Shown here piece by piece: positions 5,559 to 6,156 of a stretch of 6,156 nucleotides of DNA. Both the position numbers and the translations under genes were made by a program. Below the pieces are notes generated by a model that worked only from the letters and a program-made list of their open reading frames with translations, made no database searches and had not been told where the DNA came from. Each line of letters begins with the position of its first letter. Positions within the stretch are counted from its first letter, which is position 1. Source of the DNA: an uncultured Bacteroidota bacterium (GTDB taxonomy: Bacteria > Bacteroidota > Bacteroidia > Chitinophagales > Saprospiraceae). The DNA lies in assembly GCA_937926185.1 (NCBI GenBank), contig CALEYM010000125.1, forward strand, positions 1-6,156, read 5' to 3'.

Positions 5559-5609
5559 ATGGCGCAATGGCCGGTTTCTTCCACCGGCCGGGCGGTTAAT
5601 TTTAAGTAA
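5559..5609 (+). CDS. Possible 16-codon leader ORF
   Basis: ATG at 5559 begins 7 bases after the -7 box, the near-leaderless geometry seen at fmt. It encodes MAQWPVSSTGRAVNFK and stops with TAA at 5607-5609, 18 bases before the SCP2 gene. The GC hairpin lies inside it. It may be a translated leader peptide or chance; nothing in the peptide is recognisable. Confidence 0.18.
   Translation: MAQWPVSSTGRAVNFK
5569..5589 (+). promoter_or_regulatory. GC-rich stem-loop in the leader of the SCP2-like gene
   Basis: GGCCGGT (5569-5575) pairs perfectly with ACCGGCC (5583-5589) around a 7-base loop. It is followed by GGGCGG and then TTAATTTTAA. The A+T stretch is too distant and impure for a confident intrinsic terminator. 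The position between the -7 box and the gene allows an attenuator-like or mRNA-stabilising role. Confidence 0.3.
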
Positions 5610-5627
5610 AGTATCCGAACCAATAAC

Positions 5628-5942
5628 ATGATCGACGTTAAAAAATTTCTCTTCGACCTGCCCCAAAAGGCTAACCCCGACGCCCTCGAAGGCCTCAGTA
5701 CCCTGTTTCACTTTGATATAGGTGGCGCCGGTCAGTTTACGGTAAAACTCGATAATGGTAAAATGGACGTATCGGAGGGGCTAAATGGCGAGGCTGCCTG
5801 TAAGGTGAGCACGAGCGCCGAATCTTTCTCCAAACTGATTTCCGGCGACCTCAACCCCATGATGGCCATGATGACCGGCAAACTCAAGATCAGCAACCCG
5901 GGGGAAATGCTGAAGTATGCGAAGATGTTTGGGTTAATGTGA
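5628..5942 (+). CDS. SCP2 sterol-carrier-like domain protein
   Basis: This 104-aa protein consists of a single SCP2-like domain, a small alpha/beta fold with a hydrophobic tunnel that can bind lipids or fatty acyl chains. The signature is clear in the second half: ISGDLNPMMAMMTGKLKISN (71-90), matching the family's pattern of G-x-L-x-P followed by M-x-GK-(L/I)-K-(I/V). It is followed by an amphipathic C-terminal helix, PGEMLKYAKMFGLM. The first half shows alternating strands (FHFDIGGAGQFTVKLDNGKM, 27-46). No signal peptide is present, so it is cytoplasmic. Bacterial stand-alone SCP2 proteins have no well-defined role; lipid binding is known for the family, and a specific job here is not visible. 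The ATG at 5628 gives the normal domain length. The stop codon TGA (5940-5942) touches the start of the 5941-6030 inverted repeat. Confidence 0.88.
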   Translation: MIDVKKFLFDLPQKANPDALEGLSTLFHFDIGGAGQFTVKLDNGKMDVSEGLNGEAACKVSTSAESFSKLISGDLNPMMAMMTGKLKISNPGEMLKYAKMFGLM

Positions 5943-6030
5943 GGTTTAACGGGTTCGGAAACCCCTGGCATCCCTGGCGGAGAAAGCCAAGGGTTTCCGA
6001 ACCCGTTAAACCCGCAACCCGTTAAACCTC
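5941..6030. repeat. Intergenic inverted repeat (22-bp perfect stem) between convergent genes
   Basis: Bases 5943-5964 are perfectly complementary to 5991-6012 (22 bp). The stem can extend inward after one mismatch (TGGC 5966-5969 with GCCA 5986-5989). A second copy of the outer arm (6016-6030) pairs with 5941-5955 over 15 bp, so two alternative hairpins compete for the same left arm. The right part matches 1465-1490, identifying it as the same family as the fmt-OmpA spacer repeat. It contains the stop codons of both neighbours and may work as a bidirectional transcription end, although no T-tract follows on either strand. Confidence 0.85.
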
Positions 6031-6156
6031 CTTAAACTGATCAATTTCCCGCCGCTCTTTCTTCGTGGGCCGGCCCGCGCCCCTTTCCCGTTTTTCGGCA
6101 GAGCCTAAACTGTTCAGAAACCAGGTATTGTATTTGTTCTTTTCTTCTGCAGGAGT
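6022..6156 (-). CDS. C-terminal end of an Hsp15-like S4-domain RNA-binding protein (partial, 5' end outside window)
   Basis: The last 44 codons of a minus-strand gene end at TAA (6022-6024). The peptide begins TPAEEKNKY, and its tail AGRPTKKERREIDQF is the typical end of ribosome-associated heat-shock protein Hsp15 and related S4-domain proteins (GRPTKK-x-RR-x-(I/L)). Family members bind free 50S subunits that carry stalled nascent-chain tRNA. The S4 domain itself would lie to the right of the window and cannot be checked. The last residues (KEV) and the stop are encoded inside the 5941-6030 repeat, so the natural C-terminus may have been altered by the repeat. Confidence 0.75.
   Translation of the reverse strand, partial: TPAEEKNKYNTWFLNSLGSAEKRERGAGRPTKKERREIDQFKEV

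Noticed and set aside
5943..6012. Classical rho-independent terminator
   Set aside because: The stem is strong but no T-run follows on either strand, so only a general role in transcript ending is possible.

Overview
The window looks like the chromosome of a Bacteroidota bacterium. The evidence is an OmpA-type protein with the phylum's NRC...C...NRR ending of the OmpA domain, GIN-domain and DUF1573 proteins, no obvious Shine-Dalgarno sequences, and TAnnTTTG-type -7 promoter boxes. The G+C-rich coding style and gene set would suit Saprospiria or Chitinophagia, but the lineage is an inference. No rRNA, tRNA, transposase or CRISPR array was found. No gene-free stretch exceeds about 170 bases.

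Left part (1-1365, minus strand): fmt, methionyl-tRNA formyltransferase, starts at 1365 and reads left. After the normal Fmt C-terminus (about residue 300, near position 466) the frame does not stop. It stays open to the window edge and adds at least 155 residues of very different composition: 1-480 is about 32% G+C by hand count, against about 60% in 601-780. The extension is not a known Fmt part and faintly resembles a type II restriction endonuclease. This is the most unusual item in the window.

Middle: 1366-1532 separates fmt from a divergent two-gene operon made of an OmpA/SPOR-like envelope protein (1533-2462) and an alpha/beta hydrolase of the monoacylglycerol lipase type (2465-3295), only 2 bases apart. 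A DUF1573 periplasmic protein (3370-3756, minus) converges on the hydrolase. It is divergent from a GIN-domain beta-repeat protein (3882-4610, plus), with a clean inverted repeat between them. A secreted glycerophosphodiester phosphodiesterase (4607-5524, minus) converges on the GIN gene, with overlapping stop codons.

Right part: a small SCP2 sterol-carrier-like protein (5628-5942, plus), with a leader that holds a perfect TAnnTTTG box, a 16-codon ORF and a GC hairpin. It faces the 3' end of an Hsp15-like S4 RNA-binding protein (6022-6156, minus).

Three spacers (1381-1513, 3286-3369, 5941-6030) carry related AACCCG(T/C)TAAA-type repeats. Two form long hairpins and one has become a 9-bp tandem array. 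At both convergent gene ends the repeat supplies at least one of the stop codons. Apart from fmt and Hsp15 (translation), most genes encode envelope or lipid-related proteins, but only the OmpA-hydrolase pair looks like a true operon.
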